A DNA stretch of 64,000 nt from Cryptosporidium bovis (Eukaryota > Apicomplexa > Conoidasida > Eucoccidiorida > Cryptosporidiidae): the NCBI GenBank assembly GCA_009768925.2, contig VHIT02000034.1, positions 248,001 through 312,000 on the forward strand. Direction: 5' to 3'. Shown one piece after another: positions 21,073 through 31,312 of this stretch. The position numbers and the translations under genes were made by a program. How positions within the stretch are numbered: position 1 is the first letter of the stretch; each line of letters begins with the position of its first letter. The notes below the pieces were generated by a model. That model was given only the letters and a program-made list of their open reading frames with translations, was not told where the DNA came from and ran no database searches.

Positions 21073-24000
21073 ATGAGCGAGAAACGTTATAAAGGTGGAC
21101 GTTTCTCACTAAGAGTTCCACCTGTGTTTTGTGGGGATGGAAATTTAATTGCAATACCGAGAGGAAGGAGAAACTTGATATGTTTTTACAATACGGTTGG
21201 AAACGGAGAAATCTTGTATGAATTTTCTTTGTATCTTGATGACACAAACCATGAGGATGTCATTACAGGTCTAATATCTATTGCAGTTGAGCATTTTGAG
21301 TTTGTAGTGGCATCTACATACAGTGGCTCACTAAGTATGTTTTTAATTGAAGAGAATTGTTCTGCTGATTTGAGAAATAACTATAATGGTGCTTTATTTC
21401 TTCCTTATATAGTAAAACAGATTTTAAGTTGGAAAACAGATAAGAAGATAATAGACTTGAAAAATACGGAGAATCACATTTTCGTTCTGGCTAAAGATGA
21501 CAATTGTAACAACATAAATAGTTCCTCTCATGTCTCTCTTTATAAAATAGAGATTAAGGAAATAGTTGGATATATTAATTCAAAGCTGAGAGATTTTGTA
21601 AATAACGAAAGCGGCTATGTTAATAATTTTAATAACTTAAATAAAATGGTTAGCTTTTCCTATGGAGCTTCTAATTTAACAGTTTCAAAAGATGAGACTC
21701 TGTTTTGTTTTACATGGAAAAATGTACTTGTTATATGGACTCCTAAATACAAGGATAAGATCATTCGTTTTAGACATTCGGAATTTATTTTGTCTGTTTG
21801 TTTGTCTGAAAAAAACGAATTTATAGCAACTGGTGACGCATATGGCAGACTCACATATTGGTTTTTGCCCTCTATAAATACAGAAGAATGGTCTAAAATG
21901 TGGAATGAGGCTCCTTTCGTTACTGAGAAAAACAGTGTTGATGAAATGATATATAAATACGGTATCAAAACATCTATGTCGCATTGGCATTCACATGAAT
22001 TAAAAGCTCTTTCTATTATTCCAGAGACGGATGTTGTTATATCCGGAGGTGAGGAGGCAGTTTTGGTATTGTGGAGACAGAATGATAATTCAGGTTCATT
22101 TTCAAAGAAAAATCTCAATGATTTTGGAAAACACAGTAATGGAAGTAGGCAATTTATTCCCCGTCTAGGAGCTCCTATATACACTATTACTACATACATT
22201 AGAAGAATAAAAAGAACAAGAGATAACGAAAATACAAGTTTTATTAGTGAAAAAATAACTGATATTGAAACTAGAAATTCGAATAAAAAAGATCATTCCT
22301 TTAGATCATCACTTCCACAACTTATATCAGGAATCGTTTGTTCAGACAATAGCATTAAAATTATTGATCTTGTTCATACCAAAATCATAAACTGTATATA
22401 TGGCATATCAACCCCATTTAGTTGTATTAAAAAAAATCCTCAAAATACAACTTTATCCTCCGAAGATGTAGACAGAAATAGTTGCGATATGCTTGCTTGC
22501 AATATGAAACTAGTAGACACAAAGTTTTTAAATCCTTCTAGATTATTGGTATCAATAATTGGTAACCCGTTTAGACTTCATATACATGACGTTATTAAAG
22601 ATCTATGGGTATCTAGTGTGACTTGCAGGTCAGAGGAAACATATGTTTCTGGAGTAGGTGAGGGCCTATCTTCTTCAAAACTTTACAAATACAAAAGATC
22701 AACAACTCAAGATAATTGTGAATTTGAGGATGAATTGGAGGGTAATTCCGCGAGGATATTCATATCAAATGCTTATTTTTCAAATAAAGGAGATTTGGTT
22801 GTGACTGTTGAATGCCAGAAATACGATCATTTGAATGGGAACAAAAGAACATATAACTTAAAGTTTTGGAGAATAGAACATGTTTTAGGAACAGAAAATA
22901 GCTTTAAATTTAACATTATTTCTAAGTATCAAGCTGCTCATATAGATGAAGTTATTTCAATACAAGAGATTCTATCTGCTAAACAAATTGATAAGCTTGA
23001 GAAAAACGATAATATTAGTAACGAAGAAAGCAGTCTCATTGATGGAATTTGCTTTCTTACCATAGCTAAAAACTGTGAAATAAAGTGTTGGACTTACAAA
23101 GAACATATAAAAGAATGGATAAATTTTTCAATAATAAGAGGTTGTAGCGATAAGACTGCATATTCTGCTTGTTTTAATGACTTTTTTGATAAATTACTTA
23201 TTTCAACATCAAATGGAATATTAGTTTACAACTGGAGCAAACATAACTGCATCCTTTTTGAAACTAGTTACATTCAATACAAAATAGGTAATGGCGAACA
23301 AAATTGTGTCCAAGATGATTTTCAGATTATAAGTTTAACAGGTGAGGGTAATTCACAGTTTATTTTGGGATTTTCTACTAAATACCGCAAACTTCTTTTA
23401 TGGGATATTAATACTCTTGAATTAATTACAGAGCTTGATATTAAACAAGAACTTGATGGTAAAAATGTATCTATTAAAGATAAAACTGTTAATTGTTATA
23501 AACTAAAAGAGATTCAAAATTCACAAAAGATACATTTATACACTAAAAAAAATGTTTCATTTAAGTTTGCAATTACCTCCAAAAATGGTAATGTACTATT
23601 ATTTAATTTATTTAATGAAAAGTCAACTAGTAACAAAAAGATAAAATTATTTAAGATAAAGTTGGTTAAAAAAATTAATATAAATATTCAAAATGAAATA
23701 AGTGTTATTGATTCTGCCATACAATATGTTTTATGTGGCTCAAAAATATCATTTTATATAGTCCTTCTTTTATCTAGTTGTGAAATTTATTCTGAACCGG
23801 TTGAAAGCCTTGAAAGATTTGATAGTAAGACTCATACTGAAGTCAAAGACAAGGACGAGCCTATACTAGATATTAGAGACTCAATCTCAAGAATGTATAT
23901 CTCCTCCTCTAATACTCAAAAAGGCAGGGATGAAACTGTTAGTGGTTATGATTACAGTAAGAATGTTGTTTCTAACTCTTTCTCAGCAGTTTCTGATGCA

Positions 24001-24474
24001 GTTAAAGACATCATAAGTGGTAAATTTAAAGATGATATGTCACAAAATACGCTTGATTCAGATTCTGTAAATTCTTCTCTTTCTACCTTGTTTTCCATCC
24101 AAGAGACAGCTCAAAGTGTTAAATTGAATAAGCACCGAAATGTAGAGAGGATTTCAGAAAATTTGAACACATTTATGTGTCCATCAGCCCAAAATTTGCT
24201 CTGGAACATCTTAACAGACTCATTTTCTGGTACAACCAACAACGGTGATTTATCGTTATTGTCAAATAAAAAATTAGCTGACCTGAGAATCAGATACTTC
24301 GTCGAAAAACCAAATCATTTATCTCTTTCCAATGATTCTAAAGAGAAAGATCATGAGCATGGAGATAAGGATAATATAGTTGACGAGCAAATACTTTACG
24401 GATTGTCCCTAAGACCAACTCAAACACAGAAACTCCAATCTATTCTGAAGAAAGCGACAACATTTGTCACATAA
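21073..24474 (+). CDS. UTP17: UTP17/WDR75-like WD40 protein of the SSU processome
   Basis: The 1133-residue protein consists of WD40-type beta-propeller repeats. The diagnostic wording is in the first half. FRHSEFILSVCLSEKNEFIATGD is followed by SHWHSHELKALSIIP, then ISGGEEAVLVLWRQ and FIPRLGAPI (about 361-369). The SGGEEAVLVLW...FIPRLG sequence is characteristic of WDR75/Utp17 (Nan1), a t-UTP subcomplex member that binds nascent pre-rRNA and supports Pol I transcription and 18S processing. The C-terminal 150 residues are low-complexity and end with a short helical tail (TQKLQSILKKATTF). It is longer than yeast Utp17 (about 900 aa), with Asn/Ser/Lys-rich inserts. The ATG at 21073 directly follows TTGTTCACAG, which resembles a splice acceptor, so a 5' UTR intron is possible. 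UTP18 lies in the same window. Confidence 0.75.
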   Translation: MSEKRYKGGRFSLRVPPVFCGDGNLIAIPRGRRNLICFYNTVGNGEILYEFSLYLDDTNHEDVITGLISIAVEHFEFVVASTYSGSLSMFLIEENCSADLRNNYNGALFLPYIVKQILSWKTDKKIIDLKNTENHIFVLAKDDNCNNINSSSHVSLYKIEIKEIVGYINSKLRDFVNNESGYVNNFNNLNKMVSFSYGASNLTVSKDETLFCFTWKNVLVIWTPKYKDKIIRFRHSEFILSVCLSEKNEFIATGDAYGRLTYWFLPSINTEEWSKMWNEAPFVTEKNSVDEMIYKYGIKTSMSHWHSHELKALSIIPETDVVISGGEEAVLVLWRQNDNSGSFSKKNLNDFGKHSNGSRQFIPRLGAPIYTITTYIRRIKRTRDNENTSFISEKITDIETRNSNKKDHSFRSSLPQLISGIVCSDNSIKIIDLVHTKIINCIYGISTPFSCIKKNPQNTTLSSEDVDRNSCDMLACNMKLVDTKFLNPSRLLVSIIGNPFRLHIHDVIKDLWVSSVTCRSEETYVSGVGEGLSSSKLYKYKRSTTQDNCEFEDELEGNSARIFISNAYFSNKGDLVVTVECQKYDHLNGNKRTYNLKFWRIEHVLGTENSFKFNIISKYQAAHIDEVISIQEILSAKQIDKLEKNDNISNEESSLIDGICFLTIAKNCEIKCWTYKEHIKEWINFSIIRGCSDKTAYSACFNDFFDKLLISTSNGILVYNWSKHNCILFETSYIQYKIGNGEQNCVQDDFQIISLTGEGNSQFILGFSTKYRKLLLWDINTLELITELDIKQELDGKNVSIKDKTVNCYKLKEIQNSQKIHLYTKKNVSFKFAITSKNGNVLLFNLFNEKSTSNKKIKLFKIKLVKKININIQNEISVIDSAIQYVLCGSKISFYIVLLLSSCEIYSEPVESLERFDSKTHTEVKDKDEPILDIRDSISRMYISSSNTQKGRDETVSGYDYSKNVVSNSFSAVSDAVKDIISGKFKDDMSQNTLDSDSVNSSLSTLFSIQETAQSVKLNKHRNVERISENLNTFMCPSAQNLLWNILTDSFSGTTNNGDLSLLSNKKLADLRIRYFVEKPNHLSLSNDSKEKDHEHGDKDNIVDEQILYGLSLRPTQTQKLQSILKKATTFVT

Positions 24475-24911
24475 GAAAAATAACATACAGTTTAAACTGT
24501 ATTTTGATTTTGTATGTTTTATATGTTGAAGTAAAACTACTTGTCATTAGATATTACTATGTGAGGAAAGCAGCAATGTTTTCAAATTACTTTATATATT
24601 AGAATAATATTGTTTTTACTTCTATGTCTATTTATGTTTTCTTATGAATGGAATACTTAAGCCGGAATGGCAGTGTTTTTCCAATGTAAAAACCGTTTTT
24701 CATAACATCAATTTCGAAAGTACATACAAGGTTGTTTATAAATAATTAGTTAGAATAGCTTCCTTATTTTTAAACATTAACAAAGTAAATCAAGTATTAA
24801 TTGCAATATAAAGTGAGAAGTGTGAAATGCAAATTGAGAACTGGTATAATTAAAGAATCTCAAAGATAATAACATCACATTGTAACTATTGCTTGTCGGT
24901 TTCTTTTCAAA
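24475..24911. other. Convergent spacer
   Basis: This lies between the stop codons of UTP17 (+) and TRM11 (-). A palindromic stretch around 24486-24501 (ACAGTTTAAACTGT) could form a small hairpin in the UTP17 3' UTR. Nothing else was recognised. Confidence 0.5.
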
Positions 24912-26408
24912 CTATAAACTGGTGTTTATACAGGTTTTTTTCCTGTCCCGAAATGATTTTCTGTCAACCAAAGTCATGCAAACAAGAAGCCGTCCGAGTC
25001 CACCACCAAGAACCTGTACAAAAGGTGTTTCCATTTCAAAAGCTGGTTTTGAATTGCTAACTAACGCAGAAATAACAGAACTCGATTCCGAAATTAATAA
25101 AGGGAGAAGAAATACAAGACGGCCACCATCAATGAGATTCTTAGATGAAAAGTCTAATAGATCGTAAATCATATCGTCAATAGACTGTAAAACTCCAAAA
25201 GAATTGTATGTAGAATGGTCTAAAACATTGTGAATGATATTATTCTTATTCTTTCTATAATTAAACTCGTTTATATAGCTATTAACGTAAATTTCTTGGT
25301 TTTTATTACCAGAAATATTTGTTGTTCTGGAAGTTGCTCTAATGCCATATGGTGGATCACAAACTATTGCATTTATCCAGGAGTTTCTAATAGATGACTT
25401 AGAAATGTCCATTCTGATTATCTCAGGCCTTTTTAAATGATAATATTCAAAATTAGTAAAAATAGATTTAGATATGTTTTTATCTATAATTTTATCTTTT
25501 ATCATGTGTGGATTAACATATGAACAAAACCAGCCGTTAATAACTCTTAAATCAAAATCTGAACCAAAACAAATAGCACCAAAATGTGAAGCCGATATAA
25601 GTATCCCACCTGTGCCACAGAATGGATCAAAAACTATGTCATTTTTTTTTATTTGTGCGACATTACACATTATAAATGCAAGTTCATTATCCATTGTTGT
25701 TGGACCCAAAATAGGGCGTCTATTTAATGAATACTTTAACCACCAAAGCGATTTTGTCTTCAAATCATGCGAAACCGACCCTTGAATTCCAATAACCCTT
25801 CCAACATAAACTCTTCTTAATTCTGGCTTTATTTTAGATGTATCTTTCTTAGATATATTAAGATTACTTGTTTCAATTCCTCTCCAATCCTCGAATATAC
25901 CAAGTACCAAATCCGGATTATCTATATTTATTTTCTCTGTGCCTTTGAATAAAAAACCATACTCATTCATTCTATCAACTTGTTCTTTTCTAGTTAGTTT
26001 TTTACCTATACTTTTTACTTTCCAACAGAATTCTAGATTCTTATCAAATATATATTTATTCAAATAATTATTCTTAACATCTGAGTTTTGTTTTAGTATT
26101 CTTTTTGTTTCCTCATGGCTTGATGAACTAGACCACACTTGCAAAAAACCCCTTGTTAATACGCTCCTTTTTAATATCTCCTTTGCTATTTCCTCAGTAG
26201 GCAAATTCACCCATCCAAAAGAATTGCTGTGGTCGTTATCCAACGGTCTTACATATCTATCCTCGTACCAAGATATGTAGCTTGGATGCTCAACATTCCA
26301 AATTGAGCTTCTTTCAACACCACAACTCTCACACAAAGACTCAAATTCTTGAATGCGAAATTCGTGGTATTCCGGGTGTATTACAAACCAAACTAAAAAA
26401 AGAGGCAT
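24912..26408 (-). CDS. TRM11: tRNA (guanine-10-N2)-methyltransferase, TRM11 family
   Basis: The enzyme methylates G10 of tRNAs with S-adenosylmethionine, working with the small partner TRM112. The 498 residues start MPLFLVWFVIHPEYHEFRIQ, the usual TRM11 start, followed by a THUMP-like RNA-binding region up to about 170. A linker with RVYVGRVIGIQGS comes next, then a Rossmann methyltransferase domain. Motif I is DPFCGTGGIL (about 256-265). A Gly-Ser-Asp acidic motif II follows (CFGSDFD). The catalytic motif is DPPYG (about 349-353), typical of N2-guanine and N6-adenine methyltransferases. The substrate-side wording RPILGPTTMDNELAFIMCN also matches TRM11. Length is close to the family norm (about 430-460) with a small insert near 360-390. 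It is divergent from EFG1 across a 790-bp spacer. Confidence 0.92.
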   Translation of the reverse strand: MPLFLVWFVIHPEYHEFRIQEFESLCESCGVERSSIWNVEHPSYISWYEDRYVRPLDNDHSNSFGWVNLPTEEIAKEILKRSVLTRGFLQVWSSSSSHEETKRILKQNSDVKNNYLNKYIFDKNLEFCWKVKSIGKKLTRKEQVDRMNEYGFLFKGTEKINIDNPDLVLGIFEDWRGIETSNLNISKKDTSKIKPELRRVYVGRVIGIQGSVSHDLKTKSLWWLKYSLNRRPILGPTTMDNELAFIMCNVAQIKKNDIVFDPFCGTGGILISASHFGAICFGSDFDLRVINGWFCSYVNPHMIKDKIIDKNISKSIFTNFEYYHLKRPEIIRMDISKSSIRNSWINAIVCDPPYGIRATSRTTNISGNKNQEIYVNSYINEFNYRKNKNNIIHNVLDHSTYNSFGVLQSIDDMIYDLLDFSSKNLIDGGRLVFLLPLLISESSSVISALVSNSKPAFEMETPFVQVLGGGLGRLLVCMTLVDRKSFRDRKKTCINTSL

Positions 26409-27198
26409 TGTTTTCTATATCCCTTTGCAAACTTCAGTTTACCAAGTTGTTTACGCTGTATATTCCTTCTTTCGAAACTAATTATATCTGATAATTGTAA
26501 AAGTTAAAAAGTATATACTTATTCTCAGTCATCATTAATATCTTATCCTACTTTCAAATAAAGTACACAACGCACTTATAAAGTTATACTCCAAATCAAA
26601 CACCTACTTAAAATTCATATATAAAAAGTGAATATATATATCCGGGCTTGTTTTTAATTAATTCACAATTTTCTTTTGTCAACCTTTGCCATAATGATAA
26701 TAGTTTAGGCGGGCAGTCGTTACTTAAGTGTATGTTATTTATTTCTAATGTCAGATTTATATGCAAGTTAATGGAGATAAAACGTAAAATATTTGAATAA
26801 AAAGGTTATAGGCATTCAAAATTTTGAAGGCAAAGAAAGGCCTAAGACGAGGGTTGTAGAATCTGTGGAATAACTAAGTACCAACTGTTTGATATTAAAC
26901 AATTTATGCCAACCACTCTAATTTTAAGAGTTAAATTATTAGAATAGAAAAAAGTAGGAAGAAAAAACGAAGATCTTATCTTTTCTTGAATTTGTTCCAT
27001 ACATATACTGTAAAAATCCTCTTTAAACTTTGGTTACAAGCCGATATAACCAATTAATTCCGAATGAAAGTTATGGAATTGAAAATAATCAGGTAAACAT
27101 ATACTATACGTATTAATGTTGTATATGTATATATATGTAAAACAAAGTAAAAATATTGAATAGACTGTGTTTATAAATATTAATAAGGATCTGCAATA
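26409..27198. other. Divergent promoter region of TRM11 and EFG1
   Basis: This head-to-head spacer of 790 bp carries TTTAGGCGGGC at 26704-26714, an E2F-like box, and a 14-bp perfect palindrome TTCAAAATTTTGAA at about 26813-26826. No open frame of note was seen. Confidence 0.5.
26704..26714 (+). promoter_or_regulatory. E2F-like box in the TRM11/EFG1 promoter
   Basis: TTTAGGCGGGC differs by one base from the TTTGGCGGG core. It lies 296 bp upstream of the TRM11 ATG and 485 bp upstream of the EFG1 ATG. Confidence 0.35.
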
Positions 27199-28053
27199 AT
27201 GGTTGACAATTTATATGAAGTAAGTGATAAAATACTGACGAACAAACAAGAAGAGAAAGTTAAGAAGGGAAAACAGAACTCAAAAAGGTTGAGAGATATA
27301 AGAAGGCTCTTGAGAAATAAGAGGATAAAATTAAATTGCGAGAAAAAAACAGAACTTGAAAAAGAAGCTAGTATATTAGAGATTTCAGAAAATGAAAGAA
27401 GGAAAAATAAAAGTTATAAGAAAAAACTCCATAAATATTTGGAATATAAAAAAAATAAGCAAAAGACAATGAGATTTGTAGAGCTTGTTAAAGTAAAAAG
27501 AAAAATAAATAAACTACAGAAAGAATTAGTTACATGTATTGAAAACAAAAACACCGATGATATTGAAGATATAAAATCTAAAATGAAATTATTTAAAAGT
27601 TATGAAGATTATATTAGGCTATCTCCATTTTTTAAGGATAGGAAATATATTCCTTTATTTTCAAATACACAACTTGATCCAAATTCTATATCTGAAAGGG
27701 GGAGGTTTATTGAAGATATTCAAGATTTGAAGGAAAAGCTTAGATCTAAAAAGTGCAAATCATTTGATTCAAGAGATTTACCAACAAATGATTCTTTTTT
27801 ACTTGACGAAAGGGATCCTATTAATTCTTCAAATTCTAATGTCACGGAAAAAATTGAATATAAAATAAATGACAGAAGTAATAAGAATCATTCGACAGGT
27901 GCTAAAGGTTCAAAAGGTATTGGTAAAACCAGTAATAATAGTAAAAGTATCAAAAACGAGTCTAAAAGTAGAATAAGTAATAATATCAGAGTGAATGCCG
28001 AAGATAAAAAAGATGAAAATAAGCAACATATTATATTCTCCGACTCGGAATAG
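27199..28053 (+). CDS. EFG1: EFG1-like 18S rRNA maturation protein
   Basis: The 284-residue protein is highly basic and rich in coiled coil. Residues about 20-155 match the Efg1 family pattern. The parts are KRLRDIRRLLRNKRIKL, then a Lys-rich helix (YKKKLHKYLEYKKNKQKTMRF), then VELVKVKRKINKLQKEL, and finally SYEDYIRLSPFFKDRKYIPLF. The last corresponds to the conserved Y..YFPKDEKYISLY segment of Efg1. Efg1 acts in the nucleolus in early 40S assembly and 18S rRNA processing. The last 120 residues are low-complexity, Ser/Asn/Lys-rich and probably disordered. The assignment rests on pattern recognition of the short conserved core, so it is good but not certain. Confidence 0.75.
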   Translation: MVDNLYEVSDKILTNKQEEKVKKGKQNSKRLRDIRRLLRNKRIKLNCEKKTELEKEASILEISENERRKNKSYKKKLHKYLEYKKNKQKTMRFVELVKVKRKINKLQKELVTCIENKNTDDIEDIKSKMKLFKSYEDYIRLSPFFKDRKYIPLFSNTQLDPNSISERGRFIEDIQDLKEKLRSKKCKSFDSRDLPTNDSFLLDERDPINSSNSNVTEKIEYKINDRSNKNHSTGAKGSKGIGKTSNNSKSIKNESKSRISNNIRVNAEDKKDENKQHIIFSDSE

Positions 28054-28795
28054 TAAATCAACATTAACATTGATTTTATTTCTGTTTTTATCATTAATAG
28101 TACAAATATATTTATCAATATTGTTAATCTCATTTTCAACTTATTTAGGTATTATAATTAATTCTATATTTTCAGTTTTACCATTTACAATCACATTAAA
28201 ACTGACTTCAAAATAATAACTTATGTAGTAAAATAAAAGTTAAATATCACAAAAAAACATGTTCTCAGTGAATTTAATAACAAGAAAGGTTGAATCAAAA
28301 AATAAATAGCAATTTTAATAAAGTAACATATAGAAAAAATAACCTTTCATTTACATTTATACCCTGTTTAATTTGTGAATTCTCTATTTTATATATACAT
28401 ACATATTTACAAACCTAATTTTTAATTGATTTGGTTATTATTCTAGTAAAATTCATTCTTGCTTAGAATAAAGAAAGGATGATACTATATAACCATACTT
28501 ACAGCATTTTCCTTCACCGTTAAAAAATCTCTTAAAATAAATATATATTTACATATAAGAATGCAAATAAATAGCAATTATTAACTAATGCTCTTTAAAT
28601 TCTTGCACTAATAGAATGAAATTATTCACTTATGTATCAAACCAATCAAATTAAAAAAAATAAGTCATCAATTATTGTAACAATAAAACAATAGATATAC
28701 TCTGTTATTCATATTTCAATAACCAAGTATCTAATAAAAAAACACTAAAGTACTAATTATCAATATTAGCAATATTAATTAGTAGTTTACAACAG
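28054..28795. other. Convergent spacer, 742 bp
   Basis: This lies between the stops of EFG1 (+) and ArgRS (-). It is A+T-rich throughout. A short frame from 27995 to 28216 overlaps the EFG1 3' end in another frame and has no coding features. I see no RNA gene. Confidence 0.5.
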
Positions 28796-30655
28796 TTAAA
28801 TCTTTTCTAATGGTTCAATTCCAAGCAAATTTAATGATTTTAAAAGTATCTGTTTAGTTAAGAAACAGAGTAGAAGTCTACTTCGCTCCAATTCCTGATC
28901 TTCCAAACTAATTATTCTGCATTCTGTATAAAACTGTGCAAAATTTTCTGATAATTCATAACAGTAATCAGCCAACCTATTAGTAAAAAAGTCATTTAAT
29001 ATACCATCAAACACCTCCGGAAATCTTAATATCTTTAATGCCAAACTTCTTTCAGTGTTATTTGTGAGCTTCAAATTAAATTCAGAAACCTTGCTCAAAA
29101 TAATATCCGTATCATCAGACTTAATGTATTCAACTCGTCTAAATATTGCACATATTCTTGCATACGCATACAATAAATACACTGCTGTATTTCCTTTTGG
29201 GTCTAACATTCTATCGAAAGAAAATTTGTAATTAGTAAGTCTATTTTGTTTTAAATCGAAGTATTTAATTGCTGCATGACCAATTATTTCTGACATTTTA
29301 TTTAACTCCTCTTCGGTCTTTCCTTTAAAATTCTGATTACCTTCATTTGAACTGTCAATGTTGCACGCCTGATTTTGTTCTTTCCTAAGTGAACTCTCCC
29401 TTTCAATCAACTCTTTTTTAGCTCTGTACACACCCTCATCTATTAAATCAGTAAGTTTAACAACATCGCCTGACCTAGTCTTAAATTTTTTACCATCCTC
29501 ACCTTGAATAACACCAAATCCTATATAAATTAGACGTGTTTCAGATGGATTGTGCCAACCCATTCTCTCAGCAACATCAAATAATTTTAAAAAATGTTCC
29601 TCCTGTCCCATATCGGTTGTATAAATAATCCAGTCTGCATCTAAAACATTCAATCTGTAATTTATAGCTGCTAAATCTGTTGAGTCGTAACCGTAGCCTC
29701 CGTCACTTTTTACAGCCATTAGTGGAACATCATTTATTTTAGTATATACACACTGAGCTCCATTGTCCAATTTCAGTATTCCTTTCTCATCTAACAATTT
29801 AACAACTTCAGGTATCATATCATTGTAGAAGCTCTCACCATATTCTTCTAATACAACACCTAAACGGTCATATATTTTCTGAAATTCAATTCTACTTACT
29901 TCGCATATTTTTTTCCACGCTAACAAGGTGTCCTTATCACCACTTTGTAGTTTTACTACGTTTTGTTGACTATTTAATTTAAATGTTGTATCACTATCGA
30001 ATCTTTTTTTCGAATTCTTGTAAAATTCCTGCAAGTCTGATATTTCCGGCAAATTATTCATGAAATCAGGATAAACCTCTTTTAAATATTCTATTAACAT
30101 TCCAAATTGAGTGCCCCAATCACCAACATGATTTACTCTCAATACCTCAAATCCCAAATACTCTAATATTCTGCAAGTTGTGTCACCTATAATTGTTGAC
30201 CTTAAATGGCCAACATGCATCTCTTTAGCTATATTAGGAGATGAAAAGTCAACCACAACCTTTGGATTACTTCTACCTTTTTTTGTTTTATATTTTTTTG
30301 TTAATAAAATAGTTACTTCACTGTTCTTTTTTAATAGATTTAGTCTTTCACATATATATTCATCCGAGAATTTCACCGTTACGAATCCTTGTGGTGCTAC
30401 ATCTATTGATTTGAATACGTTTGAATTCTCACTATCTTTTTCAATATATTCTTTTATCTTTAAACCTACTTCTCTTGGAGTCTTTGAGTCTATTTTACCT
30501 TTTAATTGTGAAAAAATTGTCATGCAACTATTGCATTGGTAATCGCCATAACTAGGATTTGAAATAGTTATCACTGCATCTCTGTCGAATTCTGGAAATG
30601 TCTCTTTAATTGCTTTATTAAATAAAACTTTCACTATATTCTGTGGATTCTCCAT
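28796..30655 (-). CDS. RARS: Arginyl-tRNA synthetase (class I)
   Basis: The enzyme charges tRNA-Arg with arginine in the cytosol. The 619 residues have the eukaryotic/bacterial ArgRS layout. An N-terminal Add1 domain (about 1-105, SNPSYGDYQCNSCM) recognises the tRNA D-loop. The catalytic Rossmann fold follows with VDFSSPNIAKEMHVGHLRST; the HIGH-type signature is H147-V-G-H150. Next come VNHVGDWGTQFGMLI and the GYGYDSTDLAAI and TDMGQEEHF segments. The KMSKS position is occupied by the divergent FKTRSGDVVKL (about 388-398), as usual for this enzyme. The C-terminal DALR anticodon-binding domain includes NTAVYLLYAYARI and ENFAQFYTECRI. There is no N-terminal multisynthetase extension as in vertebrates. 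An inverted E2F-like box lies 311 bp upstream. The identification is firm. Confidence 0.96.
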   Translation of the reverse strand: MENPQNIVKVLFNKAIKETFPEFDRDAVITISNPSYGDYQCNSCMTIFSQLKGKIDSKTPREVGLKIKEYIEKDSENSNVFKSIDVAPQGFVTVKFSDEYICERLNLLKKNSEVTILLTKKYKTKKGRSNPKVVVDFSSPNIAKEMHVGHLRSTIIGDTTCRILEYLGFEVLRVNHVGDWGTQFGMLIEYLKEVYPDFMNNLPEISDLQEFYKNSKKRFDSDTTFKLNSQQNVVKLQSGDKDTLLAWKKICEVSRIEFQKIYDRLGVVLEEYGESFYNDMIPEVVKLLDEKGILKLDNGAQCVYTKINDVPLMAVKSDGGYGYDSTDLAAINYRLNVLDADWIIYTTDMGQEEHFLKLFDVAERMGWHNPSETRLIYIGFGVIQGEDGKKFKTRSGDVVKLTDLIDEGVYRAKKELIERESSLRKEQNQACNIDSSNEGNQNFKGKTEEELNKMSEIIGHAAIKYFDLKQNRLTNYKFSFDRMLDPKGNTAVYLLYAYARICAIFRRVEYIKSDDTDIILSKVSEFNLKLTNNTERSLALKILRFPEVFDGILNDFFTNRLADYCYELSENFAQFYTECRIISLEDQELERSRLLLCFLTKQILLKSLNLLGIEPLEKI

Positions 30656-31312
30656 ATTTCCTATTTATTTATATTTTTAAACCACGTTTTACTTGAAATA
30701 AAAATCAAGAATGAGATTGAAAATTATTCTTATATCCTTTTCCCCAAATACCCTTATTAGTTTATTACAAACAACTCGACCTATTACTTCGGTGTAAGTT
30801 CAAGCTAATATTACTTTAAAAAAGCTTATATCAGTACCTTCGATTTTATTCTTAAAGGAAATACGTATAAATATATTTACGTATTCAATCTTATATCGCT
30901 ATATTTTTTTATACAATGTTTTCATTAAAAGACAAATGTTATTTTTTCCTTGAAAAAATACGGTATCCCGCCACGGTACTTTATTTGTATTTTCTCGGAC
31001 ATTTTTTTAAGAAGGAAAATTGTCAAGCTTAGAAAACACTCACTACCTTTATATGTTTCTTATAATAATCAAAATAGTATTTATATTAATGAGTAGACAT
31101 TAAATTAATGTTAGTATGTGGATATGTTTTCATGTTCTGTTTATTTACTACTGCTATCAATATTATATTTTCACTATTATGTAATTTACTTATAGATATA
31201 TGGGAAAATTCAAGTTTTTATTTCCCACATATATATATACACTTTTTTTTAAACTCACGTAAATATCACTTTACATGAATATTTAAAAAAACCCTGTTTA
31301 AATAAATTATAC
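30656..31312. other. Upstream region of ArgRS and 3' end of the FIKK gene
   Basis: This 657-bp spacer lies between two minus-strand genes. Apart from the TCCCGCCA box at 30966-30973 I see only A+T-rich sequence. Confidence 0.5.
30966..30973 (-). promoter_or_regulatory. E2F-like TGGCGGGA box upstream of ArgRS
   Basis: The plus strand reads TCCCGCCA, which on the gene's own strand is TGGCGGGA. It stands out in an otherwise A+T-rich spacer, 311 bp upstream of the ArgRS ATG. The same octamer occurs in the bidirectional promoter at 59641. Confidence 0.4.

Noticed and set aside
21660-22199. 179-codon minus-strand frame inside UTP17
   Set aside because: It is antisense to a conserved WD40 region, with no domain of its own.
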